From Nocardioides jishulii (GTDB lineage Bacteria; Actinomycetota; Actinomycetes; Propionibacteriales; Nocardioidaceae): DNA of 64,000 nt. The position numbers were made by a program, and so were the translations under genes. The notes beneath the pieces were generated by a model, which searched no databases, was not told the DNA's origin, and saw only the letters and a list, made by a program, of their open reading frames with translations. How positions within the stretch are numbered: position 1 is the first letter of the stretch; each line of letters starts with the position of its first letter. Below, piece after piece: positions 1 through 9,172 of this stretch. The stretch is taken from the NCBI RefSeq assembly GCF_006007965.1, contig NZ_CP040748.1, forward strand, positions 868,001 through 932,000, read 5' to 3'.

Positions 1-128
1 GCCACGGCGGCCGACGCCCCTTCCTTCTTGTCGTCGTCGCTGCCGCACGCGGCCAGGCCCAGGGCGAGCGTGGCGGCGAGGAGCGCGGTGGCGCCCCTGC
101 TGAGGCGGGGGGCGATGCGTGTCTTCAT
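1..128 (-). CDS. ABC importer substrate-binding lipoprotein, N-terminal part only
   Basis: Only the first 42 codons lie in the window; the gene continues past the left edge. The ATG at 126-128 opens a typical lipoprotein signal: basic n-region (MKTR), hydrophobic core and the lipobox LAAC at residues 25-28, so Cys28 should be lipidated. A GSDDDKKEG linker follows. It lies 34 bases downstream of a TauC/SsuC-type permease gene on the same strand, so it is probably the binding protein for a sulfonate-, nitrate- or taurine-like substrate. The ligand cannot be told from the fragment. Confidence 0.8.
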   Translation of the reverse strand, partial: MKTRIAPRLSRGATALLAATLALGLAACGSDDDKKEGASAAV

Positions 129-162
129 GCTGGTGGTGCTCCCTTCACGCGCCGAGGCGCGC

Positions 163-1062
163 TCACGCCTTGCCCCGCCAGGGGACAAGGACCTTTTCGA
201 GTGACTTCAACCCGAGGTCGATGAGGATCGCCGCGACACCGATGACGATGATGCAGGCGATCACGAGCGGGCTCTGGAGCTTCTGGCCCGACAGGTAGGC
301 CAGGCCACCGATGCCCGGGATGCCGTTGGCGATCTCCGCCGCCACGACGGTGGTCCAGGCGAAGCCCGTGGCGACGCGGATGCCGGTGAGCACCTCGGGC
401 AGCGTCGCGGGCAGGACCACGGAGGTCAGCGCCTGGCGTCGGCTCGCGCCGAGCGAGCGCACCGCGTTGACCTGGTCCTCCTTGACGCTGCGGACGCCGG
501 AGATGGTCGCCATCGCGATCGGCGGGAAGGCCGCGAGCAGCAGGAGCCAGATCTTGGAGGTGTCGCCGATGCCGAACCAGACCATCAGCAGGCCGATGTA
601 GGCCAGCGGCGGCAGCGAGCGCAGGAAGTGGAGGTAGGGCTCCAGCAGGGTGCCCAGCCAGGTGGTGGCCATGAGCAGGCCGGCCGGGATGCCGATGGCG
701 ATGGCGAGCCCGACGCCGATCGCGATGCGCCGCAGGCTGGCGAGCAGGTGCTCCCACAGGTAGTGGTTCTGCGCGCCGCGCACCATGCGGTCCGACCCCT
801 CGGTGATCGGGTGGTCGGTGTTGGCCCGCACGAAGGCCTCCCACACCGCGCCGGGGCCGGGCAGGTAGAGCGGGCGGACGAGCCCGGCGCTCGTGACCGC
901 CCACCAGATGAGCATCAGGACCGAGAACGAGGTGAGGTGCAGGGCGGCGCGGCGCAGGCCGGCCCGGCGGCGCGATTTGGCGGGCGTACGCCGACGCTCA
1001 CCCTGCGCGGGTGGGCGCTCGGGTGCCGCGGCACGTGGTGCGGTGGCATGGGTCGACGACAT
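163..1062 (-). CDS. ABC transporter permease, TauC/SsuC type
   Basis: This 299-residue inner-membrane permease is of the nitrate/sulfonate/taurine importer family. A basic, Pro/Ala-rich cytoplasmic N-terminus (about 40 residues) precedes roughly six hydrophobic segments. The EAA loop that docks the ATPase is visible at about residues 200-229 (VRSLGASRRQ followed by LPATLPEVLTGIR). The ATG at 1060-1062 has an AGGAG nine bases upstream. It is the first gene of a unit that continues into the binding protein at 1-128; the ATPase must lie outside the window. No upstream gene identifies the substrate, so sulfonate or taurine is only the family default. Confidence 0.88.
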   Translation of the reverse strand: MSSTHATAPRAAAPERPPAQGERRRTPAKSRRRAGLRRAALHLTSFSVLMLIWWAVTSAGLVRPLYLPGPGAVWEAFVRANTDHPITEGSDRMVRGAQNHYLWEHLLASLRRIAIGVGLAIAIGIPAGLLMATTWLGTLLEPYLHFLRSLPPLAYIGLLMVWFGIGDTSKIWLLLLAAFPPIAMATISGVRSVKEDQVNAVRSLGASRRQALTSVVLPATLPEVLTGIRVATGFAWTTVVAAEIANGIPGIGGLAYLSGQKLQSPLVIACIIVIGVAAILIDLGLKSLEKVLVPWRGKA

Positions 1063-1123
1063 CGTCCGGTGCTCCTGCTGACGGGGGCATGGCAGTGCTG
1101 TGGGGCAGCGGACGAATTAAAGC

Positions 1124-1151
1124 ACAGTATCTCGGTCGACTTTCACCACAA
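1124..1151 (-). promoter_or_regulatory. candidate promoter of the TauC-type ABC operon
   Basis: On the minus strand a TTGTGG hexamer (1146-1151) and a TACTGT hexamer (1124-1129) are 16 bases apart. They sit in the only A/T-rich patch of the 146-base gap, giving a predicted leader of about 55 bases before the permease ATG. This is sequence inference only. Confidence 0.45.
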
Positions 1152-1208
1152 ATGGTCTTCGTCCCATTCGTGCCGTCCGTCGGGGGCAGTCGGCAGGCGT
1201 GCGCGGGG

Positions 1209-2474
1209 TCAGCGCCCGGTCGCCTCGGCCACCGCCTCGGGCGACCAGCCCAAGAGCTCGCCGAGGACGTACGCGTTGTGCTCGCCGAGGTCGGGTCCGA
1301 CGTGGCGCACCGAGATCGAGCGCTCACCGAGGACGGGCACGACGCCGGGGAAGGCGACGTCCCGGACGTCGCCGTCGACCTGGACGGGCAGCGTCTGCAC
1401 CATGTCGCGGGCCAGGAACTGCTCGTCGACCATGATGTCGGAGGCCGTCATGATCGGTCCGGCCGGGACGCCTGCCTCCTCGAGGACTTCGAGCGCCTCC
1501 TCGCGCGTACGCCCCTTCGTCCAGGCGCCGATCGCGTCGTCGAGCTCGTCGCGGCGGTCCCAGCGGCCCTTGTTGTTGACCAGGGCGGGGTCCTCGGCCA
1601 GGTCGTCGCGACCGATGGCGCGCATGAACCGCGGGAAGAGGTTGTCGGCGTTGCCGGAGATCACCACGTCGCCGTCGGCGCAGGGGTAGGCGTTGGACGG
1701 GGCGATCCCCTCCATCCGCCCGCCGGTGCGCACGCGCGTCACGCCGTAGGCGGAGACGTCCGGCACCAGCGACTCCATCATCGAGAAGATCGCCTCGTGC
1801 AGCGCCACGTCGACGTGCTGCTGCGCCGGCGAGGGGCCCGTGCCTCCGGCGCCACGGGCCCGCTCGCGCTGGTGGAGCTGCATGACGATCCCGAAGGCGG
1901 CGTAGAGGCCCGCGATCGAGTCGCCGATGGAGACACCGACGCGCGACGGCGGACGGTCGGCCTCGCCGACCAGCTCGCGCAGCCCGCCGTACGCCTCCGC
2001 GACGGCCGCGAAGCCCGGGCGGGCGGCCATCGGCCCGGTCTGGCCGAAGGCGGAGATCCGGGCCACCACGAGCTCGGGGTTGAGCTCCTCGAGCGTGGCC
2101 GCGTCGAGTCCCCACCGGTCGAGCGTGCCGGGGCGGAAGTTCTCCACCAGCACGTCGCAGGTGGTGATCAGCTCCTTGGCCGCGCGCAGGCCGGCCTCGG
2201 AGCGCAGGTCGAGCTCCACGGAGAGCTTGTTGCGGTTGAGGGTGCGGTAGAGCATCGAGGTCTCGCCGGCGAAGAGGCGCCAGTTGCGCAGCTCGTCGCC
2301 GGTGCGCGGGCGCTCGACCTTGATCACCTCTGCGCCGAAGTCGGCGAGCATCCGGGTCGCGGTCGGGGCGGCGATGAAGTTGCCGAGCTCGAGCACCCGA
2401 ATCCCGCTGAGCGGGAGGGAGGAGGGGGCGGGGCTGGCGGGCTGGTGACCCGAGTGGGGGGAGGCGTCGCTCAT
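1209..2474 (-). CDS. CaiB/BaiF-type class III CoA transferase
   Basis: This 421-residue cytoplasmic enzyme is of the family that moves CoA between carboxylic acids (formyl-CoA transferase, CaiB, racemases). The family signature begins near residue 22 (LSGIRVLELGNFIAAP), followed by FGAEVIKVERP and NRNKLSVELDL. The GD in SIGDSIAGLYA (about residue 185) matches the position of the nucleophilic aspartate in FRC-type enzymes. Family length is usually 380-430. The ATG at 2474 is chosen over an upstream in-frame Met because it removes a low-complexity extension. A TAGAGT box ends eight bases before it, suggesting a leaderless start. The acid substrate is unknown and no partner subunit is next to it. 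Confidence 0.88.
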   Translation of the reverse strand: MSDASPHSGHQPASPAPSSLPLSGIRVLELGNFIAAPTATRMLADFGAEVIKVERPRTGDELRNWRLFAGETSMLYRTLNRNKLSVELDLRSEAGLRAAKELITTCDVLVENFRPGTLDRWGLDAATLEELNPELVVARISAFGQTGPMAARPGFAAVAEAYGGLRELVGEADRPPSRVGVSIGDSIAGLYAAFGIVMQLHQRERARGAGGTGPSPAQQHVDVALHEAIFSMMESLVPDVSAYGVTRVRTGGRMEGIAPSNAYPCADGDVVISGNADNLFPRFMRAIGRDDLAEDPALVNNKGRWDRRDELDDAIGAWTKGRTREEALEVLEEAGVPAGPIMTASDIMVDEQFLARDMVQTLPVQVDGDVRDVAFPGVVPVLGERSISVRHVGPDLGEHNAYVLGELLGWSPEAVAEATGR

Positions 2475-2567
2475 GGGGGCGGACTCTAGTGCGAGGGGTC
2501 GCGCTCGCGCAGAGGAGTGCGTAGGGTCGACGACTTGCCTTTCCGCCATCCGTCTCGGAGACCCCAC

Positions 2568-3029
2568 GTGAAGCGAATCGCCCCCATGGTCGTAGCCCTC
2601 CTCACCACACTCGTGCTGGTGCTCATCGCGACCCCGGCCCCGGCGCAGGCGGCCACGGCCGCGCAGCGCTACGGAACCGCCGCGGAGAAGGCCACCAACG
2701 CGGCCCGGGCGAAGCACGACCGGGTGAAGCTCAAGGGCAACAAGTGCTTGCGCAAGTACGCCCGCATCCAGGCCACCAAGATGGCCCGCAAGGGCGACAT
2801 CTGGCACCAGGACCTCAACGTCATCGCGCGCAAGTGCAAGATGTCATGGGTCGGTGAAAACGTCGCCATGGGCTTTCCCACGGGCAAGGCCGCGGTCAAC
2901 AAGGGCTGGATGAAGTCGAAGGGGCACCGACGGAACATCCTGCGCAAGCAGTTCCGGCTCGGTGTCGTCGTCGCCCGCAAGGACTCGGACGGTCATTGGT
3001 ACGCCGCCCAGGTCTTCGGGCGTCGCTGA
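2568..3029 (+). CDS. small secreted CAP/SCP-domain protein
   Basis: A 153-residue exported protein. The GTG at 2568 is preferred because GGAG lies seven bases before it and it opens a clean Sec signal (VKRIAPMVVALLTTLVLVL, cleavage near PAQA-A). The mature part has features of the CAP (cysteine-rich secretory/PR-1-like) superfamily: an early helix with NAARAKHDRV, then IWHQDL, VGENVAMGF and the closing GHRRNILRKQFR block. The mature region is very rich in Lys and Arg. Bacterial CAP proteins are mostly of unknown function. It is divergent from the CoA transferase and upstream of prfB but not obviously in an operon with it. Confidence 0.75.
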   Translation: MKRIAPMVVALLTTLVLVLIATPAPAQAATAAQRYGTAAEKATNAARAKHDRVKLKGNKCLRKYARIQATKMARKGDIWHQDLNVIARKCKMSWVGENVAMGFPTGKAAVNKGWMKSKGHRRNILRKQFRLGVVVARKDSDGHWYAAQVFGRR

Positions 3030-3064
3030 GCGTGGCGACGCGCCCGGCCACGCTGGACGGCTGG

Positions 3065-3094
3065 TTCGACTGCTGGTGGTGCGGGCCGTAGGCT
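3065..3094 (+). promoter_or_regulatory. prfB promoter, leaderless type
   Basis: TTCGAC (3065-3070) and TAGGCT (3089-3094) are 18 bases apart. The GTG start of prfB follows seven bases after the second box, so the transcript is predicted to begin at or next to the start codon. No Shine-Dalgarno sequence is present. Confidence 0.6.
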
Positions 3095-3101
3095 GGCCGG
3101 C

Positions 3102-4220
3102 GTGGCTGGTACCGACTTCGACGTAGAGATCAAGCAACTCCGGGCGACGATGAAGACCATCGGCCAGGTCCTCGACCTGGACGCGATGCGCATCGAGATC
3201 GCCGAGCTCGAGGACCAGGTCGGTTCACCCGACCTGTGGGACGACCAGGCGAACGCCCAGCGGGTGACCGGCCGCCTCTCCCAGCTCAACGGTGAGCTCG
3301 AGCGCTTCACCGGCCTCGAGGGACGCATCGACGACCTCGAGATCATGGTCGAGCTCGCCACCGACGAGGCCGACGCCGAGTCGCTCGCCGATGCCCAGGC
3401 CGAGCTCGACCGGATCAAGAAGTCGGTCGAGACGCTCGAGGTCCGCACCCTGCTCTCCGGTGAGTACGACGCCCGCGAGGCCCTGATCAGCATCCGTGCC
3501 GGCGCCGGTGGCGTCGACGCCGCCGACTTCGCGCAGACCCTGCAGCGCATGTACGTGCGCTGGGCCGAGCAGCACGGCTACCCGGTCGAGATCTACGAGA
3601 CCTCGTACGCGGAGGAGGCCGGCATCAAGTCGACGACCTTTGCGGTCAAGGCGCCCTACGCCTACGGCACCCTCTCGGTCGAGGCCGGCACCCACCGCCT
3701 CGTGCGCATCAGCCCCTTCGACAACCAGGGCCGTCGTCAGACCAGCTTCGCCGCGGTCGAGGTCGTCCCGGTGCTGGAGCAGACCGACGAGATCGACATC
3801 CCCGACGAGGAGATCCGCGTCGACGTCTACCGCTCCGGTGGTCCCGGTGGCCAGTCGGTCAACACCACCGACTCCGCCGTGCGCCTGACCCACATCCCCA
3901 CCGGCACCGTGGTCAGCTGCCAGAACGAGAAGTCGCAGCTGCAGAACAAGGCCTCCGCGATGGTCGTCCTCAAGGCCAAGCTCCTGGCGCTGAAGAAGGC
4001 CGAGGAGAAGGCCCACCTCGACGAGATGCGCGGCGACGTGCAGGCGTCGTGGGGCGACCAGATGCGCAACTACGTGCTCAACCCGTACCAGATCGTCAAG
4101 GACCTGCGCACCGGTTACGAGGCCGGCAACCCCCAGGCTGTCTTCGACGGTGACCTGGACCCGTTCCTCGAGGCCGGCATCCGGTGGCGCCGCGGCGCCG
4201 AGAAGGCCGAGGCCAACTGA
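3102..4220 (+). CDS. prfB: peptide chain release factor 2
   Basis: RF2 recognises UGA and UAA stop codons and triggers peptidyl-tRNA hydrolysis on the ribosome. The 372-residue protein has the coiled N-terminal domain, the RF2-specific SPF tripeptide at residues 204-206 (RF1 has PxT) and the universal GGQ at 249-251 in [15 protein letters not shown]. The frame is continuous from the GTG at 3102, so the programmed +1 frameshift used by many bacteria to autoregulate RF2 is absent. In actinobacteria prfB normally stands directly upstream of ftsE, ftsX and smpB. Here a large opposite-strand gene separates it from ftsE. Confidence 0.97.
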   Translation: MAGTDFDVEIKQLRATMKTIGQVLDLDAMRIEIAELEDQVGSPDLWDDQANAQRVTGRLSQLNGELERFTGLEGRIDDLEIMVELATDEADAESLADAQAELDRIKKSVETLEVRTLLSGEYDAREALISIRAGAGGVDAADFAQTLQRMYVRWAEQHGYPVEIYETSYAEEAGIKSTTFAVKAPYAYGTLSVEAGTHRLVRISPFDNQGRRQTSFAAVEVVPVLEQTDEIDIPDEEIRVDVYRSGGPGGQSVNTTDSAVRLTHIPTGTVVSCQNEKSQLQNKASAMVVLKAKLLALKKAEEKAHLDEMRGDVQASWGDQMRNYVLNPYQIVKDLRTGYEAGNPQAVFDGDLDPFLEAGIRWRRGAEKAEAN

Positions 4221-4260
4221 CCTCCGGCGGTCCGGTCCTGACGACACGGACCGCCGACGA

Positions 4261-4298
4261 CAAGAGCCGCTGGGCGCCTCGGCGCCCAGCGGCTCTTG
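4261..4298. terminator. bidirectional terminator between prfB and the metzincin gene
   Basis: A perfect 18-bp inverted repeat (CAAGAGCCGCTGGGCGCC and its complement) encloses a 2-base loop. It lies 40 bases after the prfB stop and just beyond the stop of the converging gene at 4324. There is no long T run, as is common in actinobacteria. Confidence 0.8.
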
Positions 4299-4323
4299 CG
4301 TTGCCGGGTGTTCCCCGGTGGGG

Positions 4324-7302
4324 TCAGCGTGGCTTGACGGGCCTGGTCCATCCGGAGAGGGCGGACCATCCGGCGCTGTTGCGGGCCTGGACGCGGACCT
4401 TCCAGCGTCCGGTGCCCAGGCGGACCTCCCGGGTGAGGGCCCGTCCGGTGACCACGACGGTGCGCGGCTTACCGATCACCTTGCCGCGGGCGTTCACCTT
4501 GCGCAGGACGATGCGGTAGCCGTTCACCACGTCGCTGCCGCTTGCCCGCGGCGCGCGCCAGCGCACGACGACCGTCCTCTTCCCGCCCTTGCGGCCCCGC
4601 GCGGCCGAGACGTGGGTCGGTGCACCGGGGGCGGTCTTCGTCTCCGGTGTCGGCGTGGGCGTCGGCGTCGGCGTCGGCGTCGGTGTGGGAGTCGGGTCCG
4701 GCGTGGGAGTCGGCGTTGGCGTGGGAGTGGGAGTCGGGTCCGGCGTGGGAGTCGGTGTCGGCGTCGGCGTGGGAGTCGGCGTCGGCGTGGGAGTGGGAGT
4801 CGGGTCCGGCGTGGGAGTCGGCGTCGGTGTCGGCGTGGGTGTGGGAGTCGGCGTCGGGTCCGGCGTGGGCGTGGGCGTCGGGTCCGGCGTGGGTGTGGGA
4901 GTCGGGTCCGGCGTGGGAGTCGGCGTCGGTGTCGGCGTGGGTGTGGGCGTGGGCGTGGGCGTCGGCGTCGGCGTCGGGGGCTCCACGGTGACCGTGGCCG
5001 TCGCATCCGGGCTCGTGCCCGCCGCGTGCCGTGCCCGGACGGCGACGGTGTGCGTCCCCGCAGGCAGTCCGGCGAACCGGTGGCTGAACGTGGAGGCGGT
5101 GAGCGGAACCCATGCCGCGTCGCCGACGCGCACCTCGTACGCCGCGAGCAGGCCGCCGTCGTCGGCGGGCGAGCCCCACGTCAGGTCGACCGCGGCGCCG
5201 TCGACTGTCGTGGCCACGGCGGTCGGGCTGGACGGGGCCACCGGGGTGTAGCGCACGGTGAAGGACTTCGTGGCGCCCGTGCCGGCGGCGTTGAGCAGGG
5301 TGACCCGTGCCTGGCTCCCCTCCGGGAAGCTGGAGGTCGGGAAGGCGATGTTGGCTCCCAGCGCGATCGGCTGGAAGCTGTACCAGCGGCCGTCCCTGAG
5401 GAACTCCACCTTCGTCTGGACCCCTGTCGCCTCGGTGTCGGGCGACAGCACGACCCGCAGCTTCGCGGCCGTGTCGCTCACCCTGGTCATCGCGACGTGG
5501 AGCGGCATGCGGGGGACGACGATCGAGCGCGTCGAGCTGGCCGCAGAGGTCCCGGCGGTGTTGACGGCCCGCACGGTCACGGTGACCGGGGTGTCCGGGG
5601 CGGTCTTCAGGGCGTACGTCCTGGCCTGCGCGCCGAGGCGCACCTCGGGCCGGTTGTCGACGGAGACGAGGTAGGCGGTGACGGGAGCACCGCCGCTGAC
5701 CTGCGGGGGCTCCCAGGCCACGGTGGTGCTGCCGGACGGCGTGGTGAAGGCGCTCAGTGCCGTTGGGGCGCCGGGCGCGGTCGTCTCGACGTCACAACCC
5801 ACCACGTCGAGGGTGTAGGGCCCGACGGCGTAGGAGGGGGAGTAGGTCCACGAGGCGCCGCCGTCACGGCGGACGCCGTCGCTGCGCACGCGGAGGTAGT
5901 GGGTGGTGCCGTCCAGGGCGTGGGTGAGGGACGCGTCGACACCGGCGTTGCGGTCAGGCGTACCGGTGGTCGTGGTCGGGTTGTCCTCGGCGACGACGGT
6001 CCCGTCGGCGTCGAGCAGTGCCAGGGAGAGGTCGAGGTTGGGCGTGACGCCACTGGTGAGGGCCCGCGCGGTCAGGTCGGTGCAGCCCTCCAGCCGGTAG
6101 AAGTCCGCGTCCTCGCCGGAGGTGACGACGCCGGTGTCGTGGCCTCCCTCCGACAGCGGTCGGGCAGAGGCGAGGTCGGTGCCCGGCTCGTCCCGGAGCA
6201 GCGGGAGGCCGTGCTGGGTGGCGGCCAGGTCGCGCTCGCTCTCGGCCCAGAAGCTCGCCGGCCGGGGGGTGCCGTAGTCCATCAGGCGGAAGTGGAGGTC
6301 GCTGGAGTCAGCTCCCTGGGCGGCGTAGGCGGTGCTCCTCTGGTCGAACGAGTGGTGCAGTCCGACGTTGTGCCCCACCTCGTGGGAGACGGTCCAGGCG
6401 AGGGTGTCTGCGGAGGCTCCGGGCAGCTTCCCGGTGAAGACGAGCGCGGGGGTGTTCTGGTAGCGCGAGCCGGTCGAGTTGAAGGTGCCGACGTACGCCA
6501 GCCCGACGGTCCCGCCGGGCGAGCTGCTGCCGGTCGCCGCCACGGCCAGGGCAGGGCTGTCGCTGAGCAGGGCTCGTGCGCCGAACTCCTGGTCAGCGGT
6601 GCTCGAGCGGTGGAGGGCTTCTGCGCCGGGGTCCCGGAGGGTGACGTTGACGTCGAAGACGGCGAAGTCCTCGGCGACGCGCTGCCAGACCTGCTGCAGC
6701 AGGACCCTCTCGGGGTCGGAGAAGTCGGGTCCGTCCCCGGCCGGGTCCCACCCCCGGTGGAAGCCCGAGGATCCGGGGTAGGTCGAGGCCCACGCGCTGT
6801 CGGTGAGGTCGTGGCCGTCGACGTCGAGGTAGATGGTGCGTGCGGCCCCCGGGCGGCTGCTCAGGGTGAAGGTCTCCGACAGGGGTGCCACCGGGCCGAG
6901 TCCGTCGCCGGTCGTCGTCGCCCCGACAGCGCCCACCTCGCCGCGCTGGGCGCTGTGGTCGTGGCTGGGGTGGTCGCCAAGGTGCCCGCCGAAGTCCTCC
7001 TTGGCGTAGAGCATGCCGCTCTGGTCGAGCCACAGGGTGTCGTCGCTGCGCAGCGACGTGCGCAGCTGCCGCGCCGTCACTCCGTTGCGGGCAGCTGCCT
7101 CGGCGAGGTCGGGGCCGAGCTCCTGCACCGCCTCGCGGCCCTGTGCCGGGGCGTCCAGCAGGGGAGCCTGGGCGGGCCCAGGCGAGTCCGAGGCGGCCGG
7201 ACGTGGCGCAGGGGAGGGCTGGTCGGTCCGGAACGCTGCGGTGCCGAGCCCGAGAAGGAGGGCGAGGGGGACGACGAGGAGGCGACGTGTAGGGGGATGC
7301 AC
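4324..7302 (-). CDS. secreted metzincin-type protease with fibronectin-III domains and a Pro-Thr stalk
   Basis: A 992-residue exported protein. Residues 1-25 form a signal peptide. The catalytic domain (about 140-370) carries [11 protein letters not shown] at 307-317, which fits the extended zinc motif HExxHxxGxxH, and a Met-turn LMDYG about 30 residues later, so it should be an active metzincin. A pre-peptidase-C-like beta domain follows (about 395-515), then two fibronectin-III-like repeats, a long (PT)n/PDPT stalk (about 774-888) and a final fibronectin-III domain ending in VKPR. The GTG at 7300-7302 has no Shine-Dalgarno sequence, but TAAACT ends six bases before it, so it is probably leaderless. 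It reads against prfB and ftsE. The substrate is unknown; a role in degrading extracellular protein is inferred. Confidence 0.85.
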   Translation of the reverse strand: MHPPTRRLLVVPLALLLGLGTAAFRTDQPSPAPRPAASDSPGPAQAPLLDAPAQGREAVQELGPDLAEAAARNGVTARQLRTSLRSDDTLWLDQSGMLYAKEDFGGHLGDHPSHDHSAQRGEVGAVGATTTGDGLGPVAPLSETFTLSSRPGAARTIYLDVDGHDLTDSAWASTYPGSSGFHRGWDPAGDGPDFSDPERVLLQQVWQRVAEDFAVFDVNVTLRDPGAEALHRSSTADQEFGARALLSDSPALAVAATGSSSPGGTVGLAYVGTFNSTGSRYQNTPALVFTGKLPGASADTLAWTVSHEVGHNVGLHHSFDQRSTAYAAQGADSSDLHFRLMDYGTPRPASFWAESERDLAATQHGLPLLRDEPGTDLASARPLSEGGHDTGVVTSGEDADFYRLEGCTDLTARALTSGVTPNLDLSLALLDADGTVVAEDNPTTTTGTPDRNAGVDASLTHALDGTTHYLRVRSDGVRRDGGASWTYSPSYAVGPYTLDVVGCDVETTAPGAPTALSAFTTPSGSTTVAWEPPQVSGGAPVTAYLVSVDNRPEVRLGAQARTYALKTAPDTPVTVTVRAVNTAGTSAASSTRSIVVPRMPLHVAMTRVSDTAAKLRVVLSPDTEATGVQTKVEFLRDGRWYSFQPIALGANIAFPTSSFPEGSQARVTLLNAAGTGATKSFTVRYTPVAPSSPTAVATTVDGAAVDLTWGSPADDGGLLAAYEVRVGDAAWVPLTASTFSHRFAGLPAGTHTVAVRARHAAGTSPDATATVTVEPPTPTPTPTPTPTPTPTPTPTPTPDPTPTPTPDPTPTPTPDPTPTPTPTPTPTPTPTPDPTPTPTPTPTPTPTPTPTPTPDPTPTPTPTPTPTPDPTPTPTPTPTPTPTPTPETKTAPGAPTHVSAARGRKGGKRTVVVRWRAPRASGSDVVNGYRIVLRKVNARGKVIGKPRTVVVTGRALTREVRLGTGRWKVRVQARNSAGWSALSGWTRPVKPR
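4652..4979 (-). repeat. Pro-Thr(-Asp) coding repeat inside the metzincin gene
   Basis: About 330 bases of degenerate 6-base units (GGCGTC, GGTGTG, GGAGTC, broken by GGGTCCGGC) encode alternating Pro-Thr with PDPT interruptions on the minus strand. The protein segment is probably an extended, glycosylatable stalk. The plus strand is rich in short G runs. Copy number is likely to vary between isolates. Confidence 0.85.
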
Positions 7303-7438
7303 CGGAGAAGTTTAGACACGGTTCAACGTTCACCGCAGTGGAACGGCCGTGCTGCTGTCGTGTCCTCGCTCGTACACCCGGCCCGACGCGCGGCGAACGT
7401 CCCGGCGAGTTCCCACCGCTCGGCTAGTGTCGATGCAC

Positions 7439-8128
7439 GTGATTCGTTTCGAGAAGGTCACCAAGTCCTACCCGGGCCACCCCCAACCTGCCCTCGACCA
7501 GGTGTCGGTCGAGATCGAGAAGGGCGAGTTCGTCTTCCTCGTCGGCTCCTCCGGCTCGGGCAAGTCGACGTTCCTGCGCCTGGTGCTGCGCGAGTACCGC
7601 CCCACGTCCGGGCGTGTCTACGTCGCCGGCAAGGAGATCAACCGGCTCGCCAACTGGAAGGTCCCGAAGCTGCGTCGCGACATCGGCGCCGTCTTCCAGG
7701 ACTTCCGCCTGCTTCCCAACAAGACGGTCAGCGAGAACGTCGCCTTCGCGATGCAGGTCACCGGCCGCTCGCGCCAGGACATCAACAAGCTGGTCCCCGA
7801 GACCCTCGAGCTGGTCGGGCTGGAGGGCAAGGCCGACCGCATGCCCGACGAGCTCTCCGGCGGTGAGCAGCAGCGCGTCGCCGTCGCGCGGGCGTTCGTC
7901 AACCGGCCGATGATCCTCATCGCCGACGAGCCCACCGGCAACCTCGACCCGACCACGTCCGTCGGCATCATGAAGCTCCTGGACCGGATCAACCGGACCG
8001 GCACCACCGTGGTGATGGCCACCCACGACGCCGGCATCGTCGACCAGATGCGCAAGCGCGTCATCGAGCTGGAGCACGGACGTACGGTCCGCGACCAGGC
8101 CCAGGGTGTCTACGGCACCCAGAGCTGA
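7439..8128 (+). CDS. ftsE: cell division ATP-binding protein FtsE
   Basis: FtsE is the ATPase of the FtsEX complex, which controls peptidoglycan hydrolysis at the septum or growing wall. From the GTG at 7439: Walker [10 protein letters not shown] at residues 36-44, Q-loop VFQDF near 85-89, signature LSGGEQQR at 139-146, Walker B ILIADEP and the H-loop ATHD. The blocks [17 protein letters not shown] and [17 protein letters not shown] are strongly FtsE-like. GTG 7439 (giving VIRFEKV, like the MIRF start of other FtsE) is preferred over ATG 7433; TAGTGT at 7425-7430 would place the transcript start nearby. ftsX follows 76 bases later. Confidence 0.95.
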   Translation: MIRFEKVTKSYPGHPQPALDQVSVEIEKGEFVFLVGSSGSGKSTFLRLVLREYRPTSGRVYVAGKEINRLANWKVPKLRRDIGAVFQDFRLLPNKTVSENVAFAMQVTGRSRQDINKLVPETLELVGLEGKADRMPDELSGGEQQRVAVARAFVNRPMILIADEPTGNLDPTTSVGIMKLLDRINRTGTTVVMATHDAGIVDQMRKRVIELEHGRTVRDQAQGVYGTQS

Positions 8129-8204
8129 CCCGCACGACCCGACCTGCCCCACCGCCCGACCTGATTGCTCGCCCACCCGCGTGGGCACACGAGAGGTTCC
8201 ATCC

Positions 8205-9116
8205 ATGCAGCTGCGTTACGTCTTCTCCGAGCTCGGCCAAGGACTGCGCCGCAACCTGTCCATGCACGTCGCCGTGGTGCTGACGCTCTTCGTCTCGCTG
8301 ACCCTGGTGGGCTTGGGCGTCCTGCTCAACCAGCAGGCCAACAAGGCGGCCGACCACTGGGGCTCGCAGCTCCAGATCACGGTCTGGCTGTGCAAGGCCA
8401 ACGACTCCAACGCCGCGTGCACCGGTGAGGTCACCGACGCCCAGCGTGACGCCGTGGTCGAGGTCGTCAAGGAGAACCCCGAGGTCGCCGACTACCACCT
8501 GGAGTCGAAGGAGGAGGCGTTCGAGAAGGTCAAGGAGCTGGTCGGTCCCGAGCGCTTCGAGGGCCCGAACCCCGCCGCCACCGCCGAGGACATGCCCGAG
8601 TCGGTCTGGATCGAGCTGAAGGACCCCAACGAGTACGAGGGCATCACGTCCGCGGTGACCGGGCTCGACGGCGTCTCCGGCATCCGTGACATGCGCGAGA
8701 CCCTCAAGCCGATCTACGGCTCCATCAACGCCCTGCAGTGGGGTGCTCTCGGCATCGCCGGCTTCCTGGTGGTGGCAGCGCTGCTCCTGGTCGGCAACAC
8801 GATCCGCCTGGCTGCCTTTGCCCGCCGCAAGGAGATCGGCATCATGCGACTGGTCGGTGCGTCCACCGCCTACATCGCCCTGCCCTTCCTCCTGGAGGCG
8901 CTGGTCACCGCCCTGGTCGGAGTCGGCCTGGCAGCCGGGGCCCTGGGGGCGTTCATGTGGTTCGGCATCCACGAGCGCGCGGGCGACACGTTGAAGTTCA
9001 TGCCGTGGATCGGTGGCAGTGAGTACGGCGTGGCCGTGGCGGCCATTGCGATCCTCGGTCCGGTGCTCACCGTGCTCCCGACACTCGTGCTGACGCGCAA
9101 ATACCTGAAAGTGTGA
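8205..9116 (+). CDS. ftsX: cell division protein FtsX
   Basis: FtsX is the membrane subunit that passes FtsE ATPase activity to an extracellular wall hydrolase. The 303-residue protein has the MacB/FtsX layout: a short cytoplasmic N-terminus, a first membrane helix (about 24-45), a large extracellular loop (about 46-170) with two Cys residues (LCKANDSNAACTG), then three more helices (about 183-203, 225-250 and 275-295). The motif ARRKEIGIMRLVGAS at the start of the fourth-quarter loop is typical. It lies between ftsE and a LytM peptidase gene. That peptidase is the likely partner of the extracellular loop. Confidence 0.95.
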   Translation: MQLRYVFSELGQGLRRNLSMHVAVVLTLFVSLTLVGLGVLLNQQANKAADHWGSQLQITVWLCKANDSNAACTGEVTDAQRDAVVEVVKENPEVADYHLESKEEAFEKVKELVGPERFEGPNPAATAEDMPESVWIELKDPNEYEGITSAVTGLDGVSGIRDMRETLKPIYGSINALQWGALGIAGFLVVAALLLVGNTIRLAAFARRKEIGIMRLVGASTAYIALPFLLEALVTALVGVGLAAGALGAFMWFGIHERAGDTLKFMPWIGGSEYGVAVAAIAILGPVLTVLPTLVLTRKYLKV

Positions 9117-9172
9117 TCCCGCTCGGTTACGGTCGGTGAGTTCTCTTCCCCGAACAGTCGAAGGCCACCTTC

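Noticed and set aside
2432-2468. CTGGCGGG-C-TGGTGAC followed by GGCGTC, resembling the left half of the 54-bp palindrome
   Set aside because: The spacing is two bases off, the right arm CCGCCAGTT is absent, and the sequence is coding for the N-terminus of the CoA transferase.
3102-3180. Programmed frameshift in prfB
   Set aside because: The frame is continuous from the start with no early in-frame UGA.
4652-4979. CRISPR-like repeat array
   Set aside because: There are no constant repeats with unique spacers; units are six bases and encode Pro-Thr.
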